Source: Hyphomicrobiales bacterium
GTDB lineage: Bacteria > Pseudomonadota > Alphaproteobacteria > Rhizobiales > Rhizobiaceae
Reading direction: 5' to 3'
NCBI GenBank assembly: GCA_900472675.1
Contig: UCJA01000004.1
Coordinates: 138,578-202,577, forward strand
DNA length: 64,000 bases
In this document: in pieces, positions 37,001 to 45,127 of the stretch
Layout: every line of letters starts with the position of its first letter
Numbering within the stretch: the stretch's first letter is position 1
Program-made: the position numbers and the translations under genes
The notes under the pieces: model-generated
Seen by the model: only the letters and a program-made list of their open reading frames with translations
Told to the model about the DNA's origin: nothing
Database searches by the model: none

Positions 37001-39500
37001 CCTCGTTTCCGTGCAGACGGCGAGCCTCGGTGCCGAGGGCGGCGAGGTGGAAATCCCTGTCACTGCCGCCTGGGGTGCTGGCTCCTATGTGACCGCGACG
37101 CTCTATCGCCCAGGCCAGGCGCAGGAAAGCCGCATGCCGATGCGGGCGATCGGGATCACCTGGCTGAAGGTCGACCCGGAGAGCCGCAATCTTGCGGTCG
37201 CGATCGAAGCACCGGAAAAGACCCTGCCGCGCCAGCCGCTCGACATTGCGCTGCAGGTCAGCGGTGCCGGTGCGCGCGAGGAAGCCTATGTGACAATTGC
37301 TGCGGTGGACGTGGGCATTCTCAACCTCACCCGCTACGAGCCGCCGGCGCCGGACGCCTGGTATTTCGGACAGCGGCAGCTGGGGCTTGAGATCCGCGAC
37401 ATCTACGGACGACTGATCGACGGGTCGCTCGGTGCCACCGGCCGGTTGCGGACGGGCGGCGATGGCGGTGTTTCGCTGCAGGCAAGCCCGCCCAAGGAAA
37501 AGCTGGTCGCCTACTTCTCCGGCCCTGTGCGGCTGGACGGCGAGGGCAAAGCGCATGTCTCCTTCGATATCCCGCAGTTCAACGGCACCGTGCGGGTGAT
37601 GGCGGTTGCCTGGTCGAAGACCGGCGTCGGGCATGGCGTCAAGGATGTGGTCATCCGCGATCCGATTGTTGTGACGGCGAGCCTGCCGCGCATTCTTGCC
37701 CCCGGTGACGACAGCAATCTGCGGCTCGATATCGCCAATACGGATGCGCCGGCCGGTACCTATGACCTCGCCATTACGACCAATACGCCGGTCGCAGTCG
37801 GCCAGAGCGCCATCAAGCCCGTGACGCTGACCGCCGGTGGCAAGGCAAGCGTGACCCTGCCGCTGGTCGGCATCCAGCCGGGTGATGGCACGGTTGCCGT
37901 CCGTCTGTCCCATGCGAGCGGTCTTTCGCTGGAGCAGGTGCTGGACATTCCCGTTCGACCCGCCGCCATGCCGATTACCGAGCGGCGGCTGGTGGAGCTG
38001 AAGCCGGGTGGCAGCGTCACCGTGGACCAGGCGCTTTTGTCCGACAGCGTGCTGCAGGGTGCCTCGGTCAGCGTCAATGTCAGCCGCTCCACCGCCTTCG
38101 ACGTTCCGGCGATGCTGATGAGCCTCGACCGCTACCCCTATGGCTGCGCCGAGCAGACCACCAGCCGGGCACTGCCGCTGCTTTATCTCAGCGAAATGGC
38201 CGTGCAAAACGGGTTGGTGGATGAGGCCGAGGTCAAGAAGCGGGTGCAGGACGCGATCTTCCGGGTTCTCTCCTACCAGTCCTCGACCGGCAGTTTCGGC
38301 CTCTGGGGACCCGACAGCGGCGACCTCTGGCTCGACGCCTACGTGAGCGACTTCCTGTCCCGTGCGCGCGAGCAGGGCTATGACGTGCCGGAGCAGGCGC
38401 TGGTCCAGGCGCTGGAAAACCTCCAGAACGCGATGGGCTACACGACCAACGTCAAGGAACAGGGCAACGAGATGGCCTATGCCCTCTATGTGCTTGCCCG
38501 CAACCGCAAGGCCGCGATCAGCGACCTGCGCTACTATGCCGACATGTCTCTCAACGACTTCCCCACACCGCTTGCCAAGGCGCATCTGGCGGCGGCGCTG
38601 TCGCTTTACGGCGATGCGCAGCGGGCCCAGATGATCTTCGGCCAGTCGCTGCAGATGTCGCAGGATGCCCAGCTCCACAAGGTGAGCCTTTCCCGTTCGG
38701 ACTATGGTTCGTCGCTTCGGGATGGTGCCGCCGTGCTGGCGCTGGCCGCAGAAAGCCGTCCGGTGCCGCCGATCGTGCCGCAGCTGGCCAGCATTGTCGC
38801 CAAGGAGTGGAGTGCGAAAAAATATACCAGCACCCAGGAACAGACCTGGATGCTGCTTGCCGCCCGCGCGCTGCAAAAGGGCGACGATGACCTGCGGCTT
38901 AACGTCAACGGCACGGCCCACCGGGGCACGCTGATGTCTCGCCTGACCGGCGAGGCGCTGGGCGATCATCCGCTGACGATCCGTAACGACAGCGGCGCGC
39001 CGCTGTCTGCCGCGATCACCACGGTGGCAGCACCTGCCCAGCCGCTGACCGCGGGAGGCGATGGTTTCGCGATTGCCCGCAGCTATTATTCGCTGGATGG
39101 CGAGGAGGCGAATGTCAGCGAGGCGGAGCAGAACACGCGCTATGTGGTGGTGCTAAAGATCACCGAGAGCAATGCCTGGCCGTCGCGGATCGTGGTGACG
39201 GACCTCTTGCCGGCCGGCTTCGAGATCGACAATCCGAGCATGGTCAACAGCGCCAGCCTTGGCAATTTCGACTGGCTGGAAGAGGTGCAGCCGGCCCATA
39301 CGGAGTTCCAGAACGACCGCTTCGTTGCCGCCTTCAACCGGTCTGCCGGCGATAACCGCGAGATCACGCTTGCCTATGCGGTGCGGGCCGTGACGCCCGG
39401 GGTCTACGATCATCCGGCAGCCCAGGTGGAAGACATGTACCGTCCGCAGTTTTCGGCGCGCACGGCGAGCGGCAAGATGGAGGTCCGTGCCGCGCAGTAG
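34053..39500 (+). CDS. Bacterial alpha-2-macroglobulin with N-terminal PAN/Apple domain
   Basis: An ~1815-residue exported protein. A signal peptide ends near residue 26 (SPLSAA), then a cysteine-rich PAN/Apple-like module (about residues 30-85, QCEAACIGDNACRAFTYN). Long MG/beta-sandwich repeats follow, then the thioester motif YGCAEQTT with Cys1365 and Gln1368 and an alpha-helical thioester domain, ending in a C-terminal receptor-like part. Such proteins trap proteases in the periplasm, protecting the envelope when the wall is damaged. It lacks an obvious lipobox Cys, unlike E. coli YfhM. pbpC follows at once, the usual partner pairing. ATG 34053 is chosen for the GGGGGG ribosome site; 33993 is longer but has no signal start. 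Confidence 0.92.
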   Translation: MSRHAYFGLAVLALSALAWASPLSAAERRIETAIDSDYAGFDLRTVKNVSQPQCEAACIGDNACRAFTYNVKAKWCFLKSDFSALNPFVGAVAGKVVETAAEPDLGAPEQLSFLSDELLQQARDEKAGLVLGENQQGYGLTNLKAIAQSELLAGRVDTAIYNYKGALALAPDDASLWIELSRAAGTAPKDNSGATSEAVLSAINGYQASRTAQTRAEALALLGAALAKQESYRPALSAYKASLALVNGRMVQSTYNVLRELHGFRVTGNSIDNDSANPRACIQFSDPLVKSGVDYAPFVLLDGKAPKAMEAKDSQICVEGLTHGQRYKLSVRRGLPSSVDEALLAQVDLDLYVKDRSPTVRFTGDSFVLPSTARRGIPLVSVNTEKADLKLYRVGDRNVAGLLANSQFLSQMDGYTASQIEDQNGELVWQGTIDISRDLNKDVVTSFPVDEALPTRKPGVYVLTASASNSVSQEYDSRATQWFVVSDIGLTTYAGTDGLHVFARSLGSAKPIPGVDLQLIAKNNEILGTAKTGADGGAVFTAGLIRGTAAMVPAVLSAQSKGEDYVFLDMTRAGFDLSDRGVTGRPAPGAIDILPWTERGIYRPGETVHATALARNIDATATPNLPLTFVFLRPDGVEERRFVNNGSLGGYAVDLPVLGSAMRGTWTMQVFADPKGTALAQKTFLVDDFVPDRIEFDMTSEIKEIEVGKPVPVSVDGRFLYGAPATGLALEGEVALKPTRETAEFPGYQFGLSDEEAAEAVRTTLDALDPTDEDGKASFDAAISEAPSTTQLVKADITVRMREAGGRAVERSLSLPVKADGGRIGIKPEFSGDLAENAVGTFNVISLNPDGQKQAQKGLLWKLVKIDQDFQWYREGSAWRYEPVTKTRQVANGTVDATTDGGKIAVPVQWGSYRLEVETADAEGPQSSVQFDAGWFVSASSSETPDALQVALDKPSYKVGETAKLKVSSRYAGELLVTAGAESLVSVQTASLGAEGGEVEIPVTAAWGAGSYVTATLYRPGQAQESRMPMRAIGITWLKVDPESRNLAVAIEAPEKTLPRQPLDIALQVSGAGAREEAYVTIAAVDVGILNLTRYEPPAPDAWYFGQRQLGLEIRDIYGRLIDGSLGATGRLRTGGDGGVSLQASPPKEKLVAYFSGPVRLDGEGKAHVSFDIPQFNGTVRVMAVAWSKTGVGHGVKDVVIRDPIVVTASLPRILAPGDDSNLRLDIANTDAPAGTYDLAITTNTPVAVGQSAIKPVTLTAGGKASVTLPLVGIQPGDGTVAVRLSHASGLSLEQVLDIPVRPAAMPITERRLVELKPGGSVTVDQALLSDSVLQGASVSVNVSRSTAFDVPAMLMSLDRYPYGCAEQTTSRALPLLYLSEMAVQNGLVDEAEVKKRVQDAIFRVLSYQSSTGSFGLWGPDSGDLWLDAYVSDFLSRAREQGYDVPEQALVQALENLQNAMGYTTNVKEQGNEMAYALYVLARNRKAAISDLRYYADMSLNDFPTPLAKAHLAAALSLYGDAQRAQMIFGQSLQMSQDAQLHKVSLSRSDYGSSLRDGAAVLALAAESRPVPPIVPQLASIVAKEWSAKKYTSTQEQTWMLLAARALQKGDDDLRLNVNGTAHRGTLMSRLTGEALGDHPLTIRNDSGAPLSAAITTVAAPAQPLTAGGDGFAIARSYYSLDGEEANVSEAEQNTRYVVVLKITESNAWPSRIVVTDLLPAGFEIDNPSMVNSASLGNFDWLEEVQPAHTEFQNDRFVAAFNRSAGDNREITLAYAVRAVTPGVYDHPAAQVEDMYRPQFSARTASGKMEVRAAQ

Positions 39501-39510
39501 TGGCTGGGTC

Positions 39511-41598
39511 ATGATGATGACGCGCAGGTGGAAACTGCTTCTCGGTCTTGCGGGTGCCGGCCTTATACTGGGGGGCGCCGTGCTTGGCCTCGACGCTGCC
39601 GACCGGGCCTATCCGCCGCCGCTTGATGCTGCCGGCCGGCCCTCGGTCGAGGTGCTCGATGCCGACGGCGCGCTGTTGCGGGCGTTTGCGACCCGCGAGG
39701 GCCGCTGGCGGCTGAACACCGGGATTGCCGATGTGGATCCGCGTCTCATCGACATGCTGGTCGCCTATGAGGACCAGCGGTTTTACGCCCATTCCGGGGT
39801 GGACCTGCGGGCTTTGGGACGCGCGGCGCTGCAGCTCGTCAGCAACGGTCGCATCGTTTCCGGCGCCTCGACGCTCTCCATGCAGGTGGCGCGGCTGATC
39901 GAACCGCGGCAGTCCCGCTCGCTCTCGGCAAAGTTCCGGCAGCTGGTGCGGGCGGTGCAGATCGAGCGGCGGCTGAGCAAGGCGCAGATCCTCGAGCTCT
40001 ATCTCACCCACGCGCCCTATGGCGGCAATCTGGAAGGCGTGCGGGCGGCAAGTCTTGCCTACTTCGGCAAGGAGCCGCGGCGCCTGACGCTGTCGGAGGC
40101 AGCCCTTCTGGTGGCGCTTCCGCAATCGCCTGAGGCCCGCCGGCCGGACCGGCATCCGGAGGCGGCGCGACAGGCGCGGGGCCGGGTGCTGATGCGGGCA
40201 GCCGTTGCGGCACTCACCGGCGAAGGCGAAGCGGAGAGGGCATCGAGCGACACAGTGCCGCGGCGGCGGCTGCAACTGCCGGCGCTCGCCGCGCATCTGG
40301 CGGAGGCGGCGATCCGCAAAGCGCCGCAGGCGGAGCAGCACCAGACGACGCTGAAGCGCAGCATCCAGACTGCGCTGGAGCAGGTGGCGCGGGAGGCGGC
40401 GGCAAAGTTCTCGCCTAAGGTTTCGCTTGCCATGGTGATGGCGGACGCGACGACCGGGGCGATCCTCGGCGAAGTGGGGTCGGCCGATTACTTCGATGCC
40501 AGCCGGTCCGGCTGGGTGGACATGACGCGGGTCAACCGCTCGCCGGGCTCGACGCTGAAGCCGTTCATCTACGGGCTTGCCTTTGAACAGGGGCTGGTGT
40601 CCCAGGAAACCATCATCGAGGACCGGCCGGCGGATTTCTTCGGCTACCGGCCGAAGAATTTCGACATGACCTATCAGGGCGATGTGACGGTGCGCCAGGC
40701 GCTGCAGCTGTCGCTCAACGTGCCGGCGGTGCGGCTGCTGGATGCGCTCGGCCCCTCGCGTCTGATGATCCGCTTTCGCCGCGTCGATGTGCGGCCCGTG
40801 CTGCCGCCCAGCGAGGCGCCGGGTCTGGCGATCGGGCTTGGCGGCGTCGGCATTACGCTGAAGGATCTCGTCCAGGCCTATGCGGGGCTCGCCAACCGCG
40901 GCCAGCCCGTCCGGCTCGGCGATGGTATCCAGGACAGGCCTGGGCCGATCGACGGGGAGCCACTCTTGGAGCCCCAGGCGGTGTGGAACGTCGCCGATAT
41001 CCTCTCCGACGTGATGCCGCCGATCGGCAGCCGGCGTCTCGGCATCGCCTACAAGACCGGCACCAGCTACGGCTATCGCGACGCCTGGTCTATCGGCTTC
41101 GACGGCCGCCATGTGCTCGGCGTCTGGGTCGGTCGGCCGGACAATGGCGCGGTGCCGGGGATCGCCGGATATATGACCGCGGCCCCCATCCTGTTCGACG
41201 CGTTTTCCAAATCCGGCGTCCCTATCACGCCGCTGCCGCCGGCGCCGCCCGGCGCCACCCATATCGCGCAGGGCGACCTGCCGATCAGCCAGCGCCGTTT
41301 CGCGGTAACGGCGGGCGGCCTGTTTTCCGCCTCGGCGCGGGAGCCGGCGCCCCAGATCATCTATCCGCCGGAAGGCGCGCGGGTCGATCTTGGCGCCCGG
41401 ACAGGCGATATTTCTGCGCTGGTGCTGAAACTGCAGGGCGGTCGTGCGCCGTTCCGCTGGCTCGCCAATGGGCAGCCGCTCGCCGAGATCTCGCGCCGCC
41501 GCACCAGCGAATGGCGACCGGACGGCGCCGGCTATTCGACGCTCACCGTAATCGACGCCGCCGGCCGCGCCGCGAGTGTCCGGTTTTTCGTGGAGTAG
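39511..41598 (+). CDS. pbpC: Penicillin-binding protein 1C
   Basis: A ~695-residue bifunctional peptidoglycan synthase anchored by an N-terminal transmembrane segment (LLLGLAGAGLILGGAVLG). The GT51 transglycosylase domain has EDQRFYAHSGVD (catalytic Glu87), GASTLSMQVARLI and RRLSKAQILELYLTHAPYGG. The transpeptidase domain has SPGSTLKPF (Ser347/Lys350), LSLN and YKTGTSYG (Lys515). A C-terminal BiPBP_C module closes the protein. PBP1C is normally paired with alpha-2-macroglobulin, as here, where repair of the wall and protease trapping are thought to act together. The start at 39511 begins 10 bases after the upstream stop; an overlapping GTG at 39487 is possible. Confidence 0.93.
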   Translation: MMMTRRWKLLLGLAGAGLILGGAVLGLDAADRAYPPPLDAAGRPSVEVLDADGALLRAFATREGRWRLNTGIADVDPRLIDMLVAYEDQRFYAHSGVDLRALGRAALQLVSNGRIVSGASTLSMQVARLIEPRQSRSLSAKFRQLVRAVQIERRLSKAQILELYLTHAPYGGNLEGVRAASLAYFGKEPRRLTLSEAALLVALPQSPEARRPDRHPEAARQARGRVLMRAAVAALTGEGEAERASSDTVPRRRLQLPALAAHLAEAAIRKAPQAEQHQTTLKRSIQTALEQVAREAAAKFSPKVSLAMVMADATTGAILGEVGSADYFDASRSGWVDMTRVNRSPGSTLKPFIYGLAFEQGLVSQETIIEDRPADFFGYRPKNFDMTYQGDVTVRQALQLSLNVPAVRLLDALGPSRLMIRFRRVDVRPVLPPSEAPGLAIGLGGVGITLKDLVQAYAGLANRGQPVRLGDGIQDRPGPIDGEPLLEPQAVWNVADILSDVMPPIGSRRLGIAYKTGTSYGYRDAWSIGFDGRHVLGVWVGRPDNGAVPGIAGYMTAAPILFDAFSKSGVPITPLPPAPPGATHIAQGDLPISQRRFAVTAGGLFSASAREPAPQIIYPPEGARVDLGARTGDISALVLKLQGGRAPFRWLANGQPLAEISRRRTSEWRPDGAGYSTLTVIDAAGRAASVRFFVE

Positions 41599-41673
41599 AG
41601 GGGCGGGGAGTCTCCTTGAAGCCCGCCAGAAATGAGCGGACAATCTCTTCGGCGCAACGGAGGAGGGGGGCCG

Positions 41674-42177
41674 ATGAGCGAACATGTCGACAGTGCAGGG
41701 GTAGATCACAACGCGACGTCGGTCGAGCGCCGGGGAGACTGCGAACTCGTCGCGACGCGGGTGTTCGATGCGCCGCCGAGAGCGGTTTTCAATGCGTGGA
41801 GTCAGTCCGAGCTCTTCCAGCGCTGGTGGGTACCGAAATCGGTGCCGGGCCTGTCGCTTGCGTCGTGCACTCTGGATGTGCGGACCGGCGGAACCTATCG
41901 GCTGGAATTCGGCATGGTCGGGTCTGGAACAACGGCTTTCCACGGCAAATATCTCGAGGTGGTGCCGGACCAGCGCATCGTCTGGACCAATGACGAGGAC
42001 GAGGACGGCGCGGTGACGACCGTTGTGTTCGACGACCGGGCCGGAAAGACGCTTCTGCACTACCACGAGGTCTATCCGTCCAGGCAAGCACTCACGGAGG
42101 CGCTGGAAGGCTCGGCCGCCGCCCTGCCGGAGCAGTTCGCGCAGTTGGAGGAGATGCTGGAGAGCATGGGAGATTAG
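41674..42177 (+). CDS. SRPBCC (AHSA1-like) domain protein
   Basis: A 167-residue soluble protein with a START/Bet v1-type fold. RVFDAPPRAVFNAWSQSELFQRWW and GKYLEVVPDQRIVWTND are typical of the AHSA1/CalC-like bacterial family, which binds hydrophobic ligands or is paired with ArsR regulators. No ArsR gene adjoins, so the ligand is unknown. GGAGGAGGGGGG before the ATG at 41674 supports the start; a longer opening from 41632 lacks it. The palindromic repeat island begins 22 bases downstream. Confidence 0.85.
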   Translation: MSEHVDSAGVDHNATSVERRGDCELVATRVFDAPPRAVFNAWSQSELFQRWWVPKSVPGLSLASCTLDVRTGGTYRLEFGMVGSGTTAFHGKYLEVVPDQRIVWTNDEDEDGAVTTVVFDDRAGKTLLHYHEVYPSRQALTEALEGSAAALPEQFAQLEEMLESMGD

Positions 42178-42199
42178 GCATTTAGGCACAACCTTCAAC

Positions 42200-42293
42200 G
42201 TCGTCATCCTCGGGCTTGACCCGAGGATCCAAGGGTCTGGCGTGAGGCGTGGTGGTTGGAACGTGGATCCTCGGGTCAAGCCCGAGGATGACG
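42200..42293. repeat. Palindromic repeat pair, copy 1
   Basis: Two arms in inverted orientation: GTCATCCTCGGGCTTGACC... at about 42200-42234 and its complement at 42263-42293. Each arm is itself a hairpin (ATCCTCGGG / CCCGAGGAT around CTTGA), so a large compound hairpin can form. The same arms recur at 42829-42993 and 43220-43334. The short central stretch differs between copies. Confidence 0.88.
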
Positions 42294-42423
42294 GAGGAGA
42301 GGTCTGAGGATGACGACGGAGAGGGGCGAGGGCGGCAGGGGAGGTTGGAGGATGACGGCGGAGAGGGTCGAGGATGTCGGAGAGCTGGGTGGGTGAGGGA
42401 GGAGGCCCCCCAGGATGACGGAG
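42285..42423 (+). repeat. Degenerate direct repeats derived from palindrome flank
   Basis: The block between palindrome copy 1 and the GIY-YIG gene consists of iterated variants of GAGGATGACGACGGAGAG (for example near 42284, 42306, 42351, 42370 and 42412) with purine-rich filler. The same unit flanks the other copies (42980 and 43324-43365). It looks like repeated partial insertion or slippage of the palindrome's outer end. No coding potential is evident. Confidence 0.65.
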
Positions 42424-42480
42424 GCGGGAAGATGCCGACAGCAGGATGAGCGAACAGTGACGGGGGAGAGGTGGGCTCGC

Positions 42481-42771
42481 ATGGCAGGGTATGTCTACAT
42501 CGTCACCAATCACAAGCACGGCACACTTTACATCGGCGTGACGTCGGACCTGGCCAACCGCATCTACGAGCACCGGGAGGAGCATCACCCCGGCTTCACC
42601 GCGACATACGGCTGCAAGCGACTGGTCTGGTACGAAGCGCACGACAATATCGTCAGCGCTATCCAGAAGGAAAAGTCGCTGAAACGCTGGTATCGGGCAT
42701 GGAAGATCGCGTTAATCGAGGAGATGAACCCGGACTGGGAGGATCTGTACGAGAGGCTGGGCGGCTGGTGA
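42481..42771 (+). CDS. Small GIY-YIG nuclease-domain protein
   Basis: A 96-residue single-domain protein. The GIY-YIG signature is AGYVYIVTNHKHGTLYIGVT, followed by the conserved Arg in LANRIYEHR and a Glu/Lys-rich helix (IQKEKSLKRWYRAWK) with the likely metal-binding Glu. Stand-alone proteins of this size (the YhbQ/UvrC-N-like group) are common in Alphaproteobacteria and poorly characterised. It has no fused DNA-binding domain. The ATG at 42481 is preceded by GGGGGAGAGG. The gene is enclosed by inverted palindromic repeats (42200-42293 and 42829-42993), suggesting a nuclease-repeat association. Confidence 0.87.
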   Translation: MAGYVYIVTNHKHGTLYIGVTSDLANRIYEHREEHHPGFTATYGCKRLVWYEAHDNIVSAIQKEKSLKRWYRAWKIALIEEMNPDWEDLYERLGGW

Positions 42772-42828
42772 GGTTTGGCGATTTGAGTGTGATGCTCTGG
42801 CTTGCTGGATACTTGAGGCACAACTTCC

Positions 42829-42993
42829 GCCGTCGTCATCCTCGGGTTTGCACGGCACCCAGAGGCACAGCCTACACCGTCGTCATCCTCGGGCTTGACC
42901 CGAGGATCCAAAGGTCTGGCGTGAAGATTGGGGCGGGCTGTGAGGTACGGTGGTCGGGTTGTGGATCCTCGGGTCAAGCCCGAGGATGACGAC
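42829..42993. repeat. Palindromic repeat pair, copy 2, with an extra half arm
   Basis: Arms at 42879-42910 and 42961-42993 match those of copy 1 in inverted orientation. A broken left arm (CGTCGTCATCCTCGGG, 42830-42845) precedes them, diverging after the first stem half, as if a second element had been inserted next to an older one. It lies 58 bases downstream of the GIY-YIG stop. Confidence 0.87.
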
Positions 42994-43219
42994 GGAGAGA
43001 GGCCCGAGGGCGTCTGAGGGGAGATGTGCAAGGACGGCGGCTGGGCGGCTCGACGTCGATGAGCGCTTAGTCGCAGATGCGAGACGGCAAGGGAGTTGCA
43101 GACTGCCTGCTCGAGGCACCACGCTCCACGTGTCTACCCTCGGCCTGCGTGGAATGACGCCACAGCCTTCACAGTCGCCACCCTTGGGTAGGTAACCTAA
43201 TCGAGGCACGGCCTACAAC
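42994..43219. other. Spacer between palindrome copies 2 and 3
   Basis: I see no credible gene, promoter or terminator in this 226-base stretch. It shows only the purine-rich edge of copy 2 and unrelated sequence up to the next palindrome arm. Confidence 0.4.
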
Positions 43220-43334
43220 GTCGTCATCCTCGGGCTTGACCCGAGGATCCAAGGGTTGAGCGGTGCGGATTGGGACGGGCGGTAAGGCGTGGCGTGTGGC
43301 GGTGTGGATCCTCGGGTCAAGCCCGAGGATGACG
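43220..43334. repeat. Palindromic repeat pair, copy 3
   Basis: Arms at about 43220-43254 and 43303-43334 repeat the compound hairpin of copies 1 and 2. It is followed by GGATGACGATGGAGAAG and GGATGACGACGGAGAG units and ends about 60 bases before the stop of the convergently oriented peptide ABC transporter operon, where it may also serve as a transcription barrier. Confidence 0.87.
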
Positions 43335-43397
43335 ATGGAGAAGTTGGAGGATGACGACGGAGAGAGAAGGGCGAGCCCCCCGCCCGTCGCCCCGCCC

Positions 43398-44252
43398 TCA
43401 CGCGGCCTTGCCGGCCTTCTTGGCAGCCACGCGCGCCCGGATGGAGTCCACGTCGGCCTTCGGCGTCGCCTTGAACAGGGTGCGGGTGTATTCGTGCTTG
43501 GGGTCGGAAAACACCTCTTCGCGGGTGCCGTGTTCGACCGCTTCGCCGAAATACATCACCATCACCTCGTCGGCGATGTAGCGCACCACCGACAGGTCGT
43601 GGCTGATGAAGACATAGGTGAGGCCGAACTCATCCTGCAGGTCGGCGAGCAGGTTGAGCACCTGCGCCTGCACCGAAAGATCGAGCGCCGAGACCGGCTC
43701 GTCGAGGACGAGAAGTTTCGGGTTCATCATCAGGGCGCGGGCAATCGCGATGCGCTGGCGCTGGCCGCCGGAAAACATGTGCGGGTAGCGGTTATAGTGT
43801 TCGGGGCCCAGGCCAACCTTAGTCAGCATCAGGTTGGCGCGGTCGCGGCGTTCGGAGGCGGGCATGTCGGTGTTGATGGCCAGCGGTTCGCCGAGAACGT
43901 CGCCGATCTTCTGGCGCGGATTGAGCGAGCCATAGGGGTTCTGGAAGACGATCTGCACCTTCTGGCGCATGTCGGCGGTGAGATGCCCAGGGCGGGTATC
44001 CACCTTGTTGCCGTCGATCAAAAGCTCGCCGGCGGTCGGCTCGTCGATGAAGGTGATCATGCGGGCGAGCGTGGACTTGCCGCAGCCGCTCTCGCCGACG
44101 ATTGCCAGCGTCTTGCCGCGCTCCAGCTTGAAGGAAACGCCCTTCACCGCCTGGACGGTTTTCTTCGGTTTGAAGAGGCCGCCGGGAAGTTCGTAGTCGC
44201 GCTTGATGTCGCGCAGTTCGAGCATGATGTTGCCGGACGTATCGTTGCTCAT
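43398..44252 (-). CDS. dppF: Peptide ABC transporter ATP-binding protein (DppF type)
   Basis: A 284-residue cytoplasmic ATPase of the oligopeptide/dipeptide importer family. Walker A GESGCGKST is at residues 53-61, the signature is FSGGQRQRIAIARAL and Walker B is LLVLDEPVSALD. The Q-loop IVFQNPYGSLNPR is the DppF/OppF form. It pairs with the DppD-type ATPase, whose gene overlaps it by four bases. It is the last gene of the five-gene minus-strand operon and ends in a Lys/Ala-rich tail. Confidence 0.92.
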   Translation of the reverse strand: MSNDTSGNIMLELRDIKRDYELPGGLFKPKKTVQAVKGVSFKLERGKTLAIVGESGCGKSTLARMITFIDEPTAGELLIDGNKVDTRPGHLTADMRQKVQIVFQNPYGSLNPRQKIGDVLGEPLAINTDMPASERRDRANLMLTKVGLGPEHYNRYPHMFSGGQRQRIAIARALMMNPKLLVLDEPVSALDLSVQAQVLNLLADLQDEFGLTYVFISHDLSVVRYIADEVMVMYFGEAVEHGTREEVFSDPKHEYTRTLFKATPKADVDSIRARVAAKKAGKAA

Positions 44253-45124
44253 GCGCTTGCTCCGTTCAGGCCCGCCACTGATGGGGCGGGTTCCGGATTG
44301 CCATCGAAGAAATCGGAAACCGTGGTCAGGCGGTCGCCCTTGGCGTTTTCCGGCAAGGCGGCGAGAAGCGCCTTGGTGTAATTGCTCTGCGGGTTTTCGA
44401 AGAGGGAGAGGACATCGGCCTCCTCCATCTTCTTTCCCTTGTACTGGACGACGACGCGATCGGCGGTTTCCGCCACCACGCCCATGTCATGGGTGATCAT
44501 GATGAGGCCCATGCCGTTTTTCGCCTGCAGCGCCATGATGAGATCGAGGATCTGCTTCTGGATGGTCACGTCGAGGGCTGTGGTCGGCTCGTCGGCAATC
44601 AGCAGCTTCGGATTGCAGGCGATGGCGATCGCGATCATGACGCGCTGACACTGGCCGCCGGACATCTGGTGCGGAAAGCTGTTGAGGCGCTCTTCCGGAT
44701 TGGGCAGGCCCACCTGTTTGAAGAGCTCGATGGCGCGGGCGCGGCGGGCGCGGCGGTCAAGCCGCATGTGGACGCGCAGCACTTCCTCGATCTGGAAGCC
44801 GACGGTGAAGCAGGGGTTGAGGCTGGCGACGGGCTCCTGGAAGATCATCGCGATGTCCTTGCCGATCAGTGCGCGGCGCTCGGAGGCACTGATGTTCTGG
44901 ATGTCGCGGCCTTCAAACAGCATGCGGTCGGCGGTGATCTTCGCCGTCCAGGGGAGCAGGCCCATGACGGCCAGCATGGCCACGGACTTGCCGGAGCCGC
45001 TTTCGCCGACGATCGCCAGGACTTCTTCCTTCTCGACCGAGAGGGAGACGCCGTCGACGGCCTTGAACCAGCCGGTCGAGGTTTCGAACTGGACGGTGAG
45101 ATTATCGATTTGCAGAAGCGCCAT
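44249..45124 (-). CDS. dppD: Peptide ABC transporter ATP-binding protein (DppD type)
   Basis: A 291-residue cytoplasmic ATPase. Walker A GESGSGKS is at residues 40-47, the Q-loop [12 protein letters not shown], the signature [15 protein letters not shown] and Walker [13 protein letters not shown] follow. The C-terminus is shorter than in many DppD proteins that carry a four-cysteine iron-sulfur loop; no such cluster of cysteines is visible. It forms a heterodimeric motor with DppF and powers DppB/DppC. Start ATG at 45124 lies three bases after the permease stop. Confidence 0.91.
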   Translation of the reverse strand: MALLQIDNLTVQFETSTGWFKAVDGVSLSVEKEEVLAIVGESGSGKSVAMLAVMGLLPWTAKITADRMLFEGRDIQNISASERRALIGKDIAMIFQEPVASLNPCFTVGFQIEEVLRVHMRLDRRARRARAIELFKQVGLPNPEERLNSFPHQMSGGQCQRVMIAIAIACNPKLLIADEPTTALDVTIQKQILDLIMALQAKNGMGLIMITHDMGVVAETADRVVVQYKGKKMEEADVLSLFENPQSNYTKALLAALPENAKGDRLTTVSDFFDGNPEPAPSVAGLNGASA

Positions 45125-45127
45125 GGA

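Noticed and set aside
34578..38969. Long minus-strand open frame (about 1,460 codons) opposite the alpha-2-macroglobulin gene
   Set aside because: Same shadow effect; composition is low-complexity Arg/His/Gly and no ribosome site or domain is present.
39364..42642. Minus-strand open frame (about 1,090 codons) across pbpC, the SRPBCC gene and a palindrome
   Set aside because: It spans two real genes and a repeat on the other strand and has no recognisable domain.
42200..43334. CRISPR array
   Set aside because: The repeats are in inverted pairs with irregular spacing and variable centres, not direct repeats with uniform spacers, and no cas genes are near.
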